DNA from: Dyella monticola
GTDB lineage: Bacteria; Pseudomonadota; Gammaproteobacteria; Xanthomonadales; Rhodanobacteraceae
Direction: 5' to 3'
NCBI RefSeq assembly: GCF_003363155.1
Contig: NZ_QRBE01000017.1
Span: 19,643 to 83,642, forward strand
DNA length: 64,000 bases
Part shown: positions 8,495 to 17,857 of the stretch, piece by piece
Layout: each line of letters starts with the position of its first letter
Numbering within the stretch: position 1 is the stretch's first letter
Translations under genes and position numbers: made by a program
The notes under the pieces: model-generated
The model's input: only the letters and a program-made list of their open reading frames with translations
What the model was told of the DNA's origin: nothing
Databases searched by the model: none

Positions 8495-9697
8495 ATGACG
8501 ACGCCAGCCGCGACGCCGCTCGCACAATGGCGTGAGGCCGCGCACGTGTGCCTCGCGCGCGGCGACCTGCAACAGGCCGGGGCGTTGTTCCGGCAGGTGC
8601 TGGAGGAAGCGCCCGATGACGTGGAGGCGTTGCAGGTGCTCGGTGCGGCGCAACTGGCGGCCGGGGATTTTTCCATTGCCGCGCAGACACTGCGGCATGT
8701 CCTGAGCCAAGCGCCGGATTTGTTCGTAGAGCGGCTACGGCTGGGGTTGGCGCTGGAGCAACTTGGACAATCCCATGCGGCATTGACTGCCTATTTCGGC
8801 GCATTGCGTACAGCGCAAAATCAAGGACGCTGGCTCAATGACGACACCACCGCGCCCGCACTTCGCGAGGCGGTGAAACATGCGATCGGCTATGTCGATA
8901 CGGGACGGATCGAGGGGTTCCATCGCATCCTTGAAGCGTTGCAGCACCGGCATGGCGCTTCTGAGCTGCAGCGCGTGCAGCACTGCCTGGAGGCTTATCT
9001 GGGTCAGCGCGCCGCCGAGATCACCGATCCGCGCCAACGGCCCAAATTCCTCTACTTTCCTGGCATTCCCAACCGACCTTATTACCCGCGAGAACGCTTT
9101 CCTTGGCAGGACGCGCTGGAAGCGGCCACCGCATGGATACGCGAAGAGCTGCATGGCGTGCTGGCGCAGGCGCAGAGCTTGGAAGCGTTTCTTGGGCCAC
9201 CGCCGCCGGGGCAGGCATCGATGCTGGATTCAACCGGGCCGCAGCCGGCCGCATGGGATGCGTACTTCTTCCAGCGTCACGGCCAGCGCTATGCGGCACA
9301 TGCTCAAGCCTGTCCACGCACCGCCGCATTGCTCGATAGCCTGCCGCTGACGCGCATCCGCGATCATGCGCCCGAAACGCTGTTTTCCGTGCTCAGCCCC
9401 GGCACTCATATCCTGCCGCACACGGGCGTGACCAACGTGCGCCTGGTGACGCACCTGCCATTGATCGTGCCACCCGACTGCGCATTGCGCGTAGGCGGCC
9501 AAACACATGTCTGGCAGGAAGGCCGCTGTGTGACCTTCGACGACACTTTCGAGCACGAAGCATGGAATCGCAGCGCAGAAACGCGCGTGGTGTTGATCCT
9601 GGATAGCTGGAATCCGGCCCTGACTGAGATCGAGCGTGTTGCCTTGACCGAGCTGGTCGAGGCGATCGGCGATTTCAACGCGGCAGGCGAGCCGTAG
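8495..9697 (+). CDS. TPR-containing aspartyl/asparaginyl beta-hydroxylase-family dioxygenase
   Basis: Predicted 400 residues. Residues 10-110 are TPR-like helices (GDLQQAGALFRQVLEEAPDD, FVERLRLGLALEQLG). Residues about 190-375 match the aspartyl/asparaginyl beta-hydroxylase fold of Fe(II)/2-oxoglutarate oxygenases: LPHTGVTNVRLVTHLPL places a metal His at 309, and FDDTFEHEAWN the second His at 354, with RVV downstream for 2-oxoglutarate. The family hydroxylates Asp/Asn in proteins or acyl chains in lipid A (LpxO-like). The substrate here is unknown. GGGAG lies about 9 bp before the ATG. The gene converges (32 bp) on a TPR-sulfotransferase gene, which is part of the reason to see these as one functional group. 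Confidence 0.82.
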   Translation: MTTPAATPLAQWREAAHVCLARGDLQQAGALFRQVLEEAPDDVEALQVLGAAQLAAGDFSIAAQTLRHVLSQAPDLFVERLRLGLALEQLGQSHAALTAYFGALRTAQNQGRWLNDDTTAPALREAVKHAIGYVDTGRIEGFHRILEALQHRHGASELQRVQHCLEAYLGQRAAEITDPRQRPKFLYFPGIPNRPYYPRERFPWQDALEAATAWIREELHGVLAQAQSLEAFLGPPPPGQASMLDSTGPQPAAWDAYFFQRHGQRYAAHAQACPRTAALLDSLPLTRIRDHAPETLFSVLSPGTHILPHTGVTNVRLVTHLPLIVPPDCALRVGGQTHVWQEGRCVTFDDTFEHEAWNRSAETRVVLILDSWNPALTEIERVALTELVEAIGDFNAAGEP

Positions 9698-9729
9698 CGC
9701 GTGCTTATCTTTTCAAGCACGAAAAAGCA

Positions 9730-11616
9730 TCACGCGTAGCCAAGCCGCTCGATCAGCGGACGCACGATCGGCAACACCGGCTCGAACATCTCTCGATAGG
9801 CAAGCCAGCGATGCACTGCGCGCGCGTGAATGCCTTGCGTCACTTGCGCATAGCTTGGCGTGCTGATGTACGCCTTGCCACGCGCATGCTCGGCAAATCG
9901 TGTCATGGGTGATACATCGTCCACGCCAAGAAAATGACCCAGCCGCAGCACATTTTCTTCAAAGCGCGTGACCACCGATTCGTAGCGCCACTCCAATACG
10001 CGTGGCGCGAGTACGTCCACCTGATCGAACCAGTATTCAAATGCACGCACGTAACCGCGTGCCAGCCGCTCCAGTGAACTGCACATCACCATGAACGCCG
10101 GCGAGCGAAACGATTGCATGTGGCAGCTCAGTAATACGTCGCAAGGGTGGCGCACGCACAGGATGATGCGCGCTTGCGGAAAAAGCCTTGCGATCATCGG
10201 CAGGCACAGCATGTTGAGCGGATTTTTATCGACCAATCGCCGTGTGCCGCGTTCCGGCACGACCTTGTGCACCATCGAGGCGTAGGCTGCGCGCAATTGT
10301 TCGGCGTCCGTTTGCGTGAGGTCGGCCAGGGCGGCGGGATAGGGCTGCCCGGCAAGGTCCATGCGCTCGGTTAATGCGTGCACGAATGCGCGTTCATCCA
10401 TGGCGCAGAAGTGCGGATGCGCATCCAGCATTTGTTCCAGCAGTGTGGTGCCGGAGCGTGGAAAGCCCACCACGAAGACCGGATTGTGCGCATCGAGCGG
10501 CGGATTCAATGGTTTCCAGCGGCCGTGTTCGGCGCGGGTGACGGATCGATCGGCCATGGCGAGTGGCTGACTGTCTTGGGCCATCAATTCGGGCACGATG
10601 GCGCTGGCAAGCGTGAGTTGAGTCGCGTGCGCGTGTTGCAAAGCCTGCCAGGCAGCATGAGGCTGCCCTTGCTTATCGAGCGCGGCAGCAAGGCCGAAGG
10701 CGGCCTGGGCGCGCACCTCGCTATCGTCGGTAGTGGCAATGATGTGTTCGTAGAGTTCTGCCGCACGTTGCCAGTCATGACCTCGTGCGGCGAGCGCGGC
10801 GTGCGCCAACCATGCCGCACAGCAGAGCGATGTGTGTTGTGAAGGCAGCTGGTCCAAACGCAAGTGCGAAAGCTCGGCCTCGGCCAGATCGACTTGGTTG
10901 GCGCGCTCGTATAGCGCAGCGCGTAGCGCCGTCATGCGCAGACGCATGAGGTCGGCGGTGCCTTCGTCCGGCAGTATGGCCTGTTCCAGTGTGTGGATGG
11001 CGCTATCGCGCTGGCCCAGCGTGGCTAGCATGCTGGCCAGCGTCAGTGCTTGTTCGGCAGGTTGCGGTGGCCACGTCGCGGCGTTTTCCAGCATGGCCTC
11101 TTCGCCAGCGTTGTCGCCGCAGATATGACAGGCATGCGCGGCCTGCAGGCGCGCTTCGACGAAATCGGGTGACCGTTGCACGGCATTGAGCAAGGATTCG
11201 CGTGCAGCCAAGCCGTTGTTCTGTTGCAGGTGGAGCAGGCCGAGGTTGTAGTGCACATCCGCGTTGTGCGGGGCGAGCGCTACCGCGTGTTGCAAAGCGG
11301 CGAGGGCGGTTGCCGTATCGCCCGCTTCACGCGCCACCAGGCCAAGGTTGTTCCAGTATTCAAAGGTATGCGGCCGCAGTTGTGTCAAGCGGATCAAAAG
11401 CGGCAGCGCTTCGTGCAGGCGACTCTCCGCACGCAACGCCAGCGCGCGCAGCAAGAGGGTTGTTTCACTGTCCATTGGAAGCGCTTCGCTAAGCGCAAGC
11501 ACACTGGCCATGTCGCCTTGATGAAAGGCGGCGAGCATGGCGGCTTCTGCAGTGGGAGGGGACGTATTCAATCGCGCGGCAAAGCTCTGCAACCCTGCGT
11601 TGTCCCTCCCCTGCAT
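9730..11616 (-). CDS. TPR-repeat sulfotransferase linked to a TonB-dependent receptor
   Basis: Predicted 628 residues: TPR repeats from about 30 to 345 (including EYWNNLGLVAREAGD and DVHYNLGLLHLQQNN), then a sulfotransferase domain with the PAPS loop FPRSGTTLLEQ at 385-395 and CVRHPCDVLLSCHMQSF near 490. It follows the TonB-dependent receptor at 11657-14560 on the same strand with only 40 bp between, so the two are probably co-transcribed. The ATG at 11616 sits inside a 26-bp perfect palindrome, which leaves the start uncertain; an internal ATG at 11538 (MLAAFHQGD) is the alternative. It is similar in architecture to the sulfotransferase at 4711-6312, but longer. Confidence 0.85.
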   Translation of the reverse strand: MQGRDNAGLQSFAARLNTSPPTAEAAMLAAFHQGDMASVLALSEALPMDSETTLLLRALALRAESRLHEALPLLIRLTQLRPHTFEYWNNLGLVAREAGDTATALAALQHAVALAPHNADVHYNLGLLHLQQNNGLAARESLLNAVQRSPDFVEARLQAAHACHICGDNAGEEAMLENAATWPPQPAEQALTLASMLATLGQRDSAIHTLEQAILPDEGTADLMRLRMTALRAALYERANQVDLAEAELSHLRLDQLPSQHTSLCCAAWLAHAALAARGHDWQRAAELYEHIIATTDDSEVRAQAAFGLAAALDKQGQPHAAWQALQHAHATQLTLASAIVPELMAQDSQPLAMADRSVTRAEHGRWKPLNPPLDAHNPVFVVGFPRSGTTLLEQMLDAHPHFCAMDERAFVHALTERMDLAGQPYPAALADLTQTDAEQLRAAYASMVHKVVPERGTRRLVDKNPLNMLCLPMIARLFPQARIILCVRHPCDVLLSCHMQSFRSPAFMVMCSSLERLARGYVRAFEYWFDQVDVLAPRVLEWRYESVVTRFEENVLRLGHFLGVDDVSPMTRFAEHARGKAYISTPSYAQVTQGIHARAVHRWLAYREMFEPVLPIVRPLIERLGYA

Positions 11617-11628
11617 GCAGGGGAGGGA
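11603..11628. repeat. 26-bp perfect palindrome of the CCCTCCCC...GGGGAGGG type
   Basis: TCCCTCCCCTGCA followed by TGCAGGGGAGGGA is a perfect palindrome. It occupies the short junction between the TonB-dependent receptor and the TPR-sulfotransferase and overlaps the apparent start codon of the latter. Related elements lie at 22212-22232 and 50582-50603, so it is a dispersed intergenic repeat that could fold in the transcript and dampen translation or transcription of the second gene. Confidence 0.7.
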
Positions 11629-11656
11629 ACCTGATGCATCGAGGCACGAGGCAATA

Positions 11657-14560
11657 CTAGAACTTCACCGTGGCGCGTGCCCAGTAATAGCGGCCAAGCA
11701 CGTCATAGGTTGCCGTATCAACGTTGTAGTTCAGGCCGTTCTGGTAGATCAGCGGGGGGGCCTTGTCGGTGATGTTGTCCACGCCAAACTCGAAGCGTGT
11801 CTTGATCGAAGGCACCGTATACGCGATTTGCGCCGACTGATAGATGATCGAGGCCATCGGTGCGCTCGCACCGGTGAGGTAGTCGGCATTGAGGTTGGTC
11901 AGATGGTTGATGTAGCGCGTCTGCCACTGTGCGCTCCAATTGCCGAATGACCAGTTGAGTGTCAGCGTGCCGCGCCAACGGGCGATGTTGCCGAATTGCT
12001 GGGTGTACGTGCCCGCGTAGTCGACCGTCTTCGCACCCGGCTGGCCCGGCGTGGCATCGTTGTAGAACGAGCCGGTGTAGGTGGTGTTCAAGCCCACCTT
12101 GAAGTTGCCGGGGTTGAAGCTGCCGAGGTCGAAGTGTGGAATGGTGTAGTTGGCGCTGAAATCCACACCACTGGTGCTCAGGTTGCCGAGGTTCACTTCC
12201 GGCGTGTTCATGTAGTAAATCGCACCGGCCAGGGCGTTGTTGCTGGGATAGCGGTGAATGAAACTGCAGTACGGGCTGTTGTTGTTGGCAAAGCACGCAT
12301 CGAGCACCGTTTGCGCAGCCAGCGGCGTAAGCATGTCGTGCAGATTGATGCGCCACACATCCACGGTGGAGGAGAAACCTTCCAGCCAGCTCGGCGAATA
12401 CACCAGACCGAGGTCATAAGACATGCCGTGTTCGGGTCTGAGGTTGACGCCCGCCGGTTTGCCGCCCGAGTAATAGCCGGTGATCTGCGGTGTCGGGTTG
12501 CCCGCCCACTGCGGCGGCACGTACTGGCAGGCGCCAGGATGCGCGGCAAGGGTTGCGGCACTCAGGCCCGTGCACGGGTCGTTGATGGTGGGATTGGCAA
12601 TGGTGATGCCGTCGAACAGTTCATCCAGATCGGGCGCGCGGAACACTTGCGTAGCCGTTGCACGTACCAGCAAATCGGCCACGGGACGATATTCCAGCGC
12701 AATTTTCTTGTTCGTGGTCGTTCCGGACGTGCTGTAGTCGGATGCGCGGATGCCCAGATCGATGTTCAGCGCATAGGCAAAGGGTTGTTCCGACAGCAAT
12801 GGAACCAGCGCCTCGCCGTACAGCTCCTTCACGTTGATGCTGCCGCGGCCGGGCGAGCCGCAGGCTTCAGCCAATACGTCGCACGTGGCGGTACCGGGAT
12901 TGAGAATGGCATCCGGCGTGACGGTGTAGTTCATCGAGTTCCATCGATACAGCGCACCGGTGGACGCCAAGATCGCGCCGGCGGGCAGATCCCAAAGTTC
13001 ACCCGATGCGTTGGCCTGGAGCTGCTTCATGGTGTTGGTGAGCACGTAGGTGGGGGAATCCACGCCATCGCGCAACAACCCCGATACCGCCGGATCGGCC
13101 TGATCAAAAATATTGCCACCGGAGTTGATCACGCCTTGCAGATCGGCAATGTTCACTTCGTTGTAGTCGACCTGTTTGCGATTGGTGTAGCCGTAATCCA
13201 GGCTCGTATCCCAGATCCAGCTGCTGTCCCCGAAGTGACCGCGCAGGCCGGTATTGAACTGCAGGTTGTCCGTGTCGAACGTATGCAGGCGCGTGCCAAG
13301 ACCGGTCAGGCGCGTGTTGATCACGTAGCTGGTGCCGGTATAGCCGGGCGGGTTGCCGAACGTTACGCCAAACGGATTGATGGGATTGTTGGCCGTGACG
13401 TACCAGCCATCGCCCGTGCCGGTCGGTGCGGGCGCGTCTTGTCCGGCGGAGTTGGTGCGGTTGTAGAAGACGTTGGCGAACGCGGTGAGGTTGGAGGTGA
13501 GGTTGTAATTGCCGAGTACAAAGAAATTCGCGCGCTTCTGCTCGGTCTGGATGTAGTTGTAGGCGTTGTAGTTGAACGTATCGCTAGGACCGCCGTAGCA
13601 GCGGTAGTCGCCAAGGCTGCTGCCATTGCCGTGCGCGAGCGTCACGTAGGTATTGCCCTGGCCATTCACGTTGCATCCGCCGGGCGAGAGTCCGGCCGGG
13701 ATCAGAATGCGGCCGCTCGGAATCGTGCCTGAGCCTGCCGGGGTGATGACACCGCTGGAGAGATAAAGCGCCTGCTGCGAAAAGCCGCGTCGGGTGGCTG
13801 GCACGGCGGTGTACTTGTTCCAATCCAGGCCCGCCACGATGTTGCCTTTCTCGCCGCTGGCTCCGGTGGTGAAACTGAAGCCGCGACGTTGACCGTCGCC
13901 ATGACTGGAAATGCCGTCGTTGACGCTGACCTCCGCGCCTTTGAAATCCTTGCGCAGATGGAAGTTCACAACACCGCCGATCGCGTCCGAGCCGTATGCC
14001 GTAGATGCACCCTCCGCCAGCACGTCCACACTCTGGATCATGTTTTGCGGAATCATGTTCAGATCCGCATTCGACAAACGCTGGCCATCCACCAGCACCA
14101 GCGTGCGGTTGGTGCCCAGGCCGCGCAACGATATGCGCGAGGCACCGTCGCCGCCTTCCAGGGTGGGGCTGGCGACGCCACCACCGTTGCTATTGTTGGC
14201 CGGATTGGTGGCGTAGCCGGAAACGCTCGGTAGCTGCTGCAGCACATCGCCCAAGGTGGGGCTGCCGTTGTTGGTGATCGCCGCGCGATCCAGCGTTACC
14301 ACGGGGTTGGCGGTTTCCGTATCGACACGGCGAAGCAGCGAGCCGGTTACCGTCATGCCTTGCAGCGTTTTGGCCTTCGAGACCTGGGGCTGCTCATTGC
14401 TGTTGTTTTGGCTGTTGTTTTGGGTGGACGTGCTTTGCTGAGGCGGGTTGTTTTGTTGTGGTGTGGCGTCTTGCGCGTAGACCACGGCGGCCGATGAAGC
14501 GATGCCGACGGACAACGCCAGACGCACCGCGGCGGACAAGCGATTGTGGTGGGCTTGCAT
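11657..14560 (-). CDS. TonB-dependent receptor (outer membrane, plug plus barrel)
   Basis: Predicted 967 residues. The ATG at 14560 (MQAHHNRLSAAVRLAL...) has GGGGAG 5 bp upstream and begins a signal peptide cleaved near VYAQD. A Gln/Asn/Pro-rich linker (residues about 35-65) precedes the plug, which has the hallmarks TGSLLRRVDTE, RISLRGLGTNRTLVLVDG and AEGASTAYGSDAIGGVVNF. The barrel ends in RATVKF with terminal Phe. The plug differs from the Oar-like pair and resembles receptors usually annotated for siderophore or peptide/carbohydrate uptake in Lysobacterales. It is followed closely by a TPR-sulfotransferase, suggesting that the imported or sensed ligand and sulfation are linked. The substrate is not evident. 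Confidence 0.9.
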   Translation of the reverse strand: MQAHHNRLSAAVRLALSVGIASSAAVVYAQDATPQQNNPPQQSTSTQNNSQNNSNEQPQVSKAKTLQGMTVTGSLLRRVDTETANPVVTLDRAAITNNGSPTLGDVLQQLPSVSGYATNPANNSNGGGVASPTLEGGDGASRISLRGLGTNRTLVLVDGQRLSNADLNMIPQNMIQSVDVLAEGASTAYGSDAIGGVVNFHLRKDFKGAEVSVNDGISSHGDGQRRGFSFTTGASGEKGNIVAGLDWNKYTAVPATRRGFSQQALYLSSGVITPAGSGTIPSGRILIPAGLSPGGCNVNGQGNTYVTLAHGNGSSLGDYRCYGGPSDTFNYNAYNYIQTEQKRANFFVLGNYNLTSNLTAFANVFYNRTNSAGQDAPAPTGTGDGWYVTANNPINPFGVTFGNPPGYTGTSYVINTRLTGLGTRLHTFDTDNLQFNTGLRGHFGDSSWIWDTSLDYGYTNRKQVDYNEVNIADLQGVINSGGNIFDQADPAVSGLLRDGVDSPTYVLTNTMKQLQANASGELWDLPAGAILASTGALYRWNSMNYTVTPDAILNPGTATCDVLAEACGSPGRGSINVKELYGEALVPLLSEQPFAYALNIDLGIRASDYSTSGTTTNKKIALEYRPVADLLVRATATQVFRAPDLDELFDGITIANPTINDPCTGLSAATLAAHPGACQYVPPQWAGNPTPQITGYYSGGKPAGVNLRPEHGMSYDLGLVYSPSWLEGFSSTVDVWRINLHDMLTPLAAQTVLDACFANNNSPYCSFIHRYPSNNALAGAIYYMNTPEVNLGNLSTSGVDFSANYTIPHFDLGSFNPGNFKVGLNTTYTGSFYNDATPGQPGAKTVDYAGTYTQQFGNIARWRGTLTLNWSFGNWSAQWQTRYINHLTNLNADYLTGASAPMASIIYQSAQIAYTVPSIKTRFEFGVDNITDKAPPLIYQNGLNYNVDTATYDVLGRYYWARATVKF

Positions 14561-14742
14561 GGTGTCTCCCCGAATAGAGATGGCAATAGAGGAACACCAG
14601 TGCAACAACGGAGTGCTGCCGTTTTTCTCCCCGTACATCGATGGGTGTGCAGGAACGTCCAGACACCCTTCGATGTGCCGTGCTGCCCAGCGTTCCCCTG
14701 GCCCAACTGTTTCAGGAATTTACGGGCGAGTAAAGCGAAATC

Positions 14743-15363
14743 TTACGAACTTCGGACACTCGGCACGCCCAGCGCCTGGCTCACCACCGGTGCAATGGCG
14801 TCCGTCCATAGCGCGTACTGGGCGCCGGAAGGATGCAGCCCATCGGAGGCGACCAAACCGGCATGCTCGCGAGAAATGCCAGTGATGTTCACGAAATGCG
14901 CGCCGGCATGGTCGGCTTCCTCATGCGCAATGGCATTGAAAGCGTCCAATTCGTGGCCGATACGTTGGACATTGCGTCCGCTGGCGTAGCCGAACGGCGT
15001 TACGCCCCAATCGGGAATGGACACCACCGCCACGCTTCCGGCGCGGCGGCCGGTCAGCCCGACGGCGCGAATCAGCAGGGCACGGAATTGCTCGCGGTAA
15101 TTCTCGGACGATCGTCCGCGATACTGGTTGTTGACCCCGATCAGCAGGGTCACCAGATCGTAGTCGGGCGCGAGCGTGGCCCGGTCCATGCCATCGGAAA
15201 GCTCGTCGGTGGTCCAGCCGGTAACGGCAATGATGGTCGGATCGTCGATCGAGACCTTACGCCGGCGCAAGGTTTCCACCAGCTGCGCCGGCCAGCGCGC
15301 CTGGGCGGGCACGTCCTCGCCGATGGTGTAGGAGTCGCCCAGGGCCAAGTAACGCAATGGCAT
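14743..15363 (-). CDS. SGNH/GDSL-family hydrolase (esterase/lipase-like)
   Basis: Predicted 206 residues. The block I motif YLALGDSYTIGE gives the nucleophile Ser11, LLIGVNNQY at 73-81 supplies the block III Asn, and ASDGLHPS near 172-179 supplies Asp174 and His177, so the catalytic set is complete. There is no signal peptide, so it is probably cytoplasmic. The ATG at 15363 lies 2 bp after the aminotransferase stop, which implies translational coupling in a two-gene operon; the open frame extends further upstream but only as an antisense-like shadow of the aminotransferase. The specific ester substrate is unknown. Confidence 0.85.
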   Translation of the reverse strand: MPLRYLALGDSYTIGEDVPAQARWPAQLVETLRRRKVSIDDPTIIAVTGWTTDELSDGMDRATLAPDYDLVTLLIGVNNQYRGRSSENYREQFRALLIRAVGLTGRRAGSVAVVSIPDWGVTPFGYASGRNVQRIGHELDAFNAIAHEEADHAGAHFVNITGISREHAGLVASDGLHPSGAQYALWTDAIAPVVSQALGVPSVRSS

Positions 15364-15365
15364 GA

Positions 15366-16613
15366 TCAGCCCGCGGCCACGGCGGCGCGCGGCGATTCCT
15401 CGGCAACCATGCGTTCGAACACGCGCTCCATGCGTACGAACACCTCGCGCAATTGAGCCGGTTGCGGCAGCAATGTCAGTCGCATGTGCCGGCTGTTGGG
15501 TACGTTGAAGCTGGTGCCGGGCACAATGAGTACAGATTCTTCTTCCAGCAGGCGCAGCGCAAAATCGTTGTCGTCGAAATCGGCGATACGATCGCTGCGC
15601 ACGCGTGGGAAGGCGTATAGCGCGCCTCCCGGCGTCACCACATCCAGATAGTGGCTGGCGGCGACGCCGTCGAGCACGGCCTGCCGCGCATCGTGCAGGC
15701 GCCCGCCTGGCAATGTGAGCGCGGTGATCGTCGGTGCATCCTGCAGCGCCGGAATCACCGCCCACTGCGCGGTGACGTTGGCGCACAGGCGCAAGGCGGC
15801 CAGAAGCTGCAGCGCATCGCGGTATTCGTGCGTGCGCGCCGGATCGCCCGAAAGGCTCAGCCAACCCACGCGGTAACCGCAGGCGCGATGCACCTTGCTC
15901 AAACCACCGAAGCTGATGCACGGCGTGCTGCCAGCCACCGCGGCCAGCGGCTGAAACGGTGTGCCGTCGTAGAGGATCTCATCGTAGATTTCATCGCACA
16001 GCAGCAGTAGGCGATGCTGTGCGGCGATCTCCACAATGCGTTCAAGCAACGCGCGCGGATAGACGGCGCCGGTGGGATTGTTCGGATTGACCAGCACCAG
16101 CGCGCGCGTGCGCGGGGTGATCAGCGCTTCCATTTCCTCCGGATCGGGCATATGCCGATTCTCGGCCAGGCAACGGTAATAGCGCGGCACGCCGCCGTTG
16201 AGGATGGTGGCAGCGCTCCACAGCGGGTAATCCGGGCTCGGCAGCAGCACTTCGTCGCCCGGCTGCAGCAGTGCGCGCAGACTCAGATCGATCAACTCAC
16301 TCACACCGTTGCCGATGAAGATGCGTTCCACCTGCACGTGGCGCGCACCGCGTGCGCGCTGCTGCGCGGCGATCGCTTCGCGCGCTTCCTCCAGCCCCTG
16401 TTCGTGGCCGTAGGCTTCGCTCTCATGCAGGTGTGTAGCAATGGCCTGGCGCAGATGATCGGGCACCGAAAAACCATAACGGGCGGGATTGCCGATATTG
16501 AGCTTGATAATCGGCGTGCCTGCCGCTTCCAGTTCACGCGCGCGACGCGTCAGTGCACCGCGGATTTCATAGCGCACCTCGGCCAGGTGCGAGCTGGGTT
16601 TGATCGGGGTCAA
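15366..16613 (-). CDS. Pyridoxal-phosphate aminotransferase, AlaA-like alanine transaminase
   Basis: Predicted 415 residues of fold-type I class I/II aminotransferase. Visible features are IGNPARYGF at the start of the large domain, VNPNNPTGAVYP at 175-185, CDEIYDEILYDG around 206-217 and the PLP lysine in SFGGLSKVHRACGYRVGW (Lys240). This pattern matches AlaA/YfbQ-type glutamate-pyruvate aminotransferases. It is divergent from rsgA with about 180 bp between the starts, and its stop is coupled to the SGNH hydrolase downstream. A role in alanine synthesis fits the family; the substrate is inferred. Confidence 0.85.
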   Translation of the reverse strand: MTPIKPSSHLAEVRYEIRGALTRRARELEAAGTPIIKLNIGNPARYGFSVPDHLRQAIATHLHESEAYGHEQGLEEAREAIAAQQRARGARHVQVERIFIGNGVSELIDLSLRALLQPGDEVLLPSPDYPLWSAATILNGGVPRYYRCLAENRHMPDPEEMEALITPRTRALVLVNPNNPTGAVYPRALLERIVEIAAQHRLLLLCDEIYDEILYDGTPFQPLAAVAGSTPCISFGGLSKVHRACGYRVGWLSLSGDPARTHEYRDALQLLAALRLCANVTAQWAVIPALQDAPTITALTLPGGRLHDARQAVLDGVAASHYLDVVTPGGALYAFPRVRSDRIADFDDNDFALRLLEEESVLIVPGTSFNVPNSRHMRLTLLPQPAQLREVFVRMERVFERMVAEESPRAAVAAG

Positions 16614-16795
16614 AGTCGACGTCCTTCGGTGTTTTTTCCGTCAATCGCATGCTAACAGCCGAATCGGGCGATGTGGGGGGCGGAAAAGGGCACGGAGCGG
16701 AAACGGTGACACGTCGCAGGCAACCGGCCACGATCGAAGGTATTGGCGCGGCATTGTCATCCCGTTTGCTGCCTTTCCCAAGGCATAATCCGGTA

Positions 16796-17851
16796 ATGAG
16801 CGACGCGAAGACCATCGAACGGCTCCGCCGCATCGGCTGGCGGGGTCACGACTTGCCGGGCGAAGGGCGGCAGGTGGCCCGCGTAGCGGCCCAGCACCGG
16901 GCCGGTTACGAATTGCACGACGGCGAGCAGGTTTTCAGCGCGCAGCCGGCCGGCTACTTCCTCAAGCGCGGCCTGGACCCGGCCGAACGCCCGGCGGTGG
17001 GTGATTTCGTGGAGGTGGAAGCGGGTAAGCCACCGCACATCGTGGCGGTGCAGCCACGGCGCACGGTGCTGTCGCGCGCGGCGGCGGGCGAGCGATATGA
17101 GCGGCAGGTGATCGCTGCCAACGTCGATTACGTGCTGGTGCTTACCGGCCTGGATGGCGATTTCAATCCCGCACGCATCGAGCGCTATCTGTCATTGGTG
17201 GAAGGTTCGGGCGCGCAGCCGGTCGTGGTGCTCAGCAAGCTCGATGTGAGCGACGAGTTCACGCGCCGTGTGGCCGAGCTGAAAGCCCGTTTGCCGGAAG
17301 GCACACCCATTCATGCCCTCAACGGCAAGGACCCGGCCAGCGCAGCCGTGCTCCATGCGTATTTGAAACCGGGCGATAGCGCCGTACTGGTGGGTTCCTC
17401 CGGTGCTGGCAAGTCCACGCTCACCAACACACTGCTGGGCAGCCAGCACATGGCCACGGGCGATGTGCGCAGCCACGACAGCCGTGGGCGTCACACCACC
17501 ACCCATCGCGCGCTGCTGACCTTGCCAAGCGGCGGTTGCCTGATCGACACGCCAGGCATGCGTGAGCTCAAACTCACCGGGGAAGAAAACCTCGATCTGT
17601 TCGCCGACATCGAAGCGCTGGCTGAAAACTGCCGCTTCGCCGATTGCGGCCATGGCAGCGAACCGGGCTGCGCCGTCCAGGAAGCCTTACGCGATGGCGA
17701 GCTGACGCCCGAGCGCTGGCGAAATTTCCTGAAGCTGCGCGACGAACGCGAAGAGCAGGCCGCGATGCTGGAGTCACGTCTGCGTCGCCAGCGTGGCGCA
17801 CGACCCAGCGTAAAACCGCATGGCCTGCGCGGACCACGCGAAAAGGAGTGA
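16796..17851 (+). CDS. rsgA: Ribosome small-subunit-dependent GTPase RsgA
   Basis: Predicted 351 residues with the circularly permuted GTPase order of the family: an N-terminal OB-like segment (residues about 35-95), the G4-like VVLSKLD at 144-150, then the P-loop GSSGAGKST at 200-208, DTPGMRE at 251-257, and a zinc-binding tail with Cys279, Cys284, His286 and Cys292 (ENCRFADCGHGSEPGC). RsgA promotes late 30S maturation. The frame is open further upstream, but the ATG at 16796 gives the conserved MSDAKTIERLRRIGW-type start. Its stop is 6 bp from the next gene's TTG, so the two are probably co-transcribed. Confidence 0.93.
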   Translation: MSDAKTIERLRRIGWRGHDLPGEGRQVARVAAQHRAGYELHDGEQVFSAQPAGYFLKRGLDPAERPAVGDFVEVEAGKPPHIVAVQPRRTVLSRAAAGERYERQVIAANVDYVLVLTGLDGDFNPARIERYLSLVEGSGAQPVVVLSKLDVSDEFTRRVAELKARLPEGTPIHALNGKDPASAAVLHAYLKPGDSAVLVGSSGAGKSTLTNTLLGSQHMATGDVRSHDSRGRHTTTHRALLTLPSGGCLIDTPGMRELKLTGEENLDLFADIEALAENCRFADCGHGSEPGCAVQEALRDGELTPERWRNFLKLRDEREEQAAMLESRLRRQRGARPSVKPHGLRGPREKE

Positions 17852-17857
17852 TGGGAT

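Noticed and set aside
9700..9721. CGTGCTT...AAGCACG hairpin between converging genes as a terminator
   Set aside because: Stem of only 7 bp with an 8-base loop and no U-run following on either strand.
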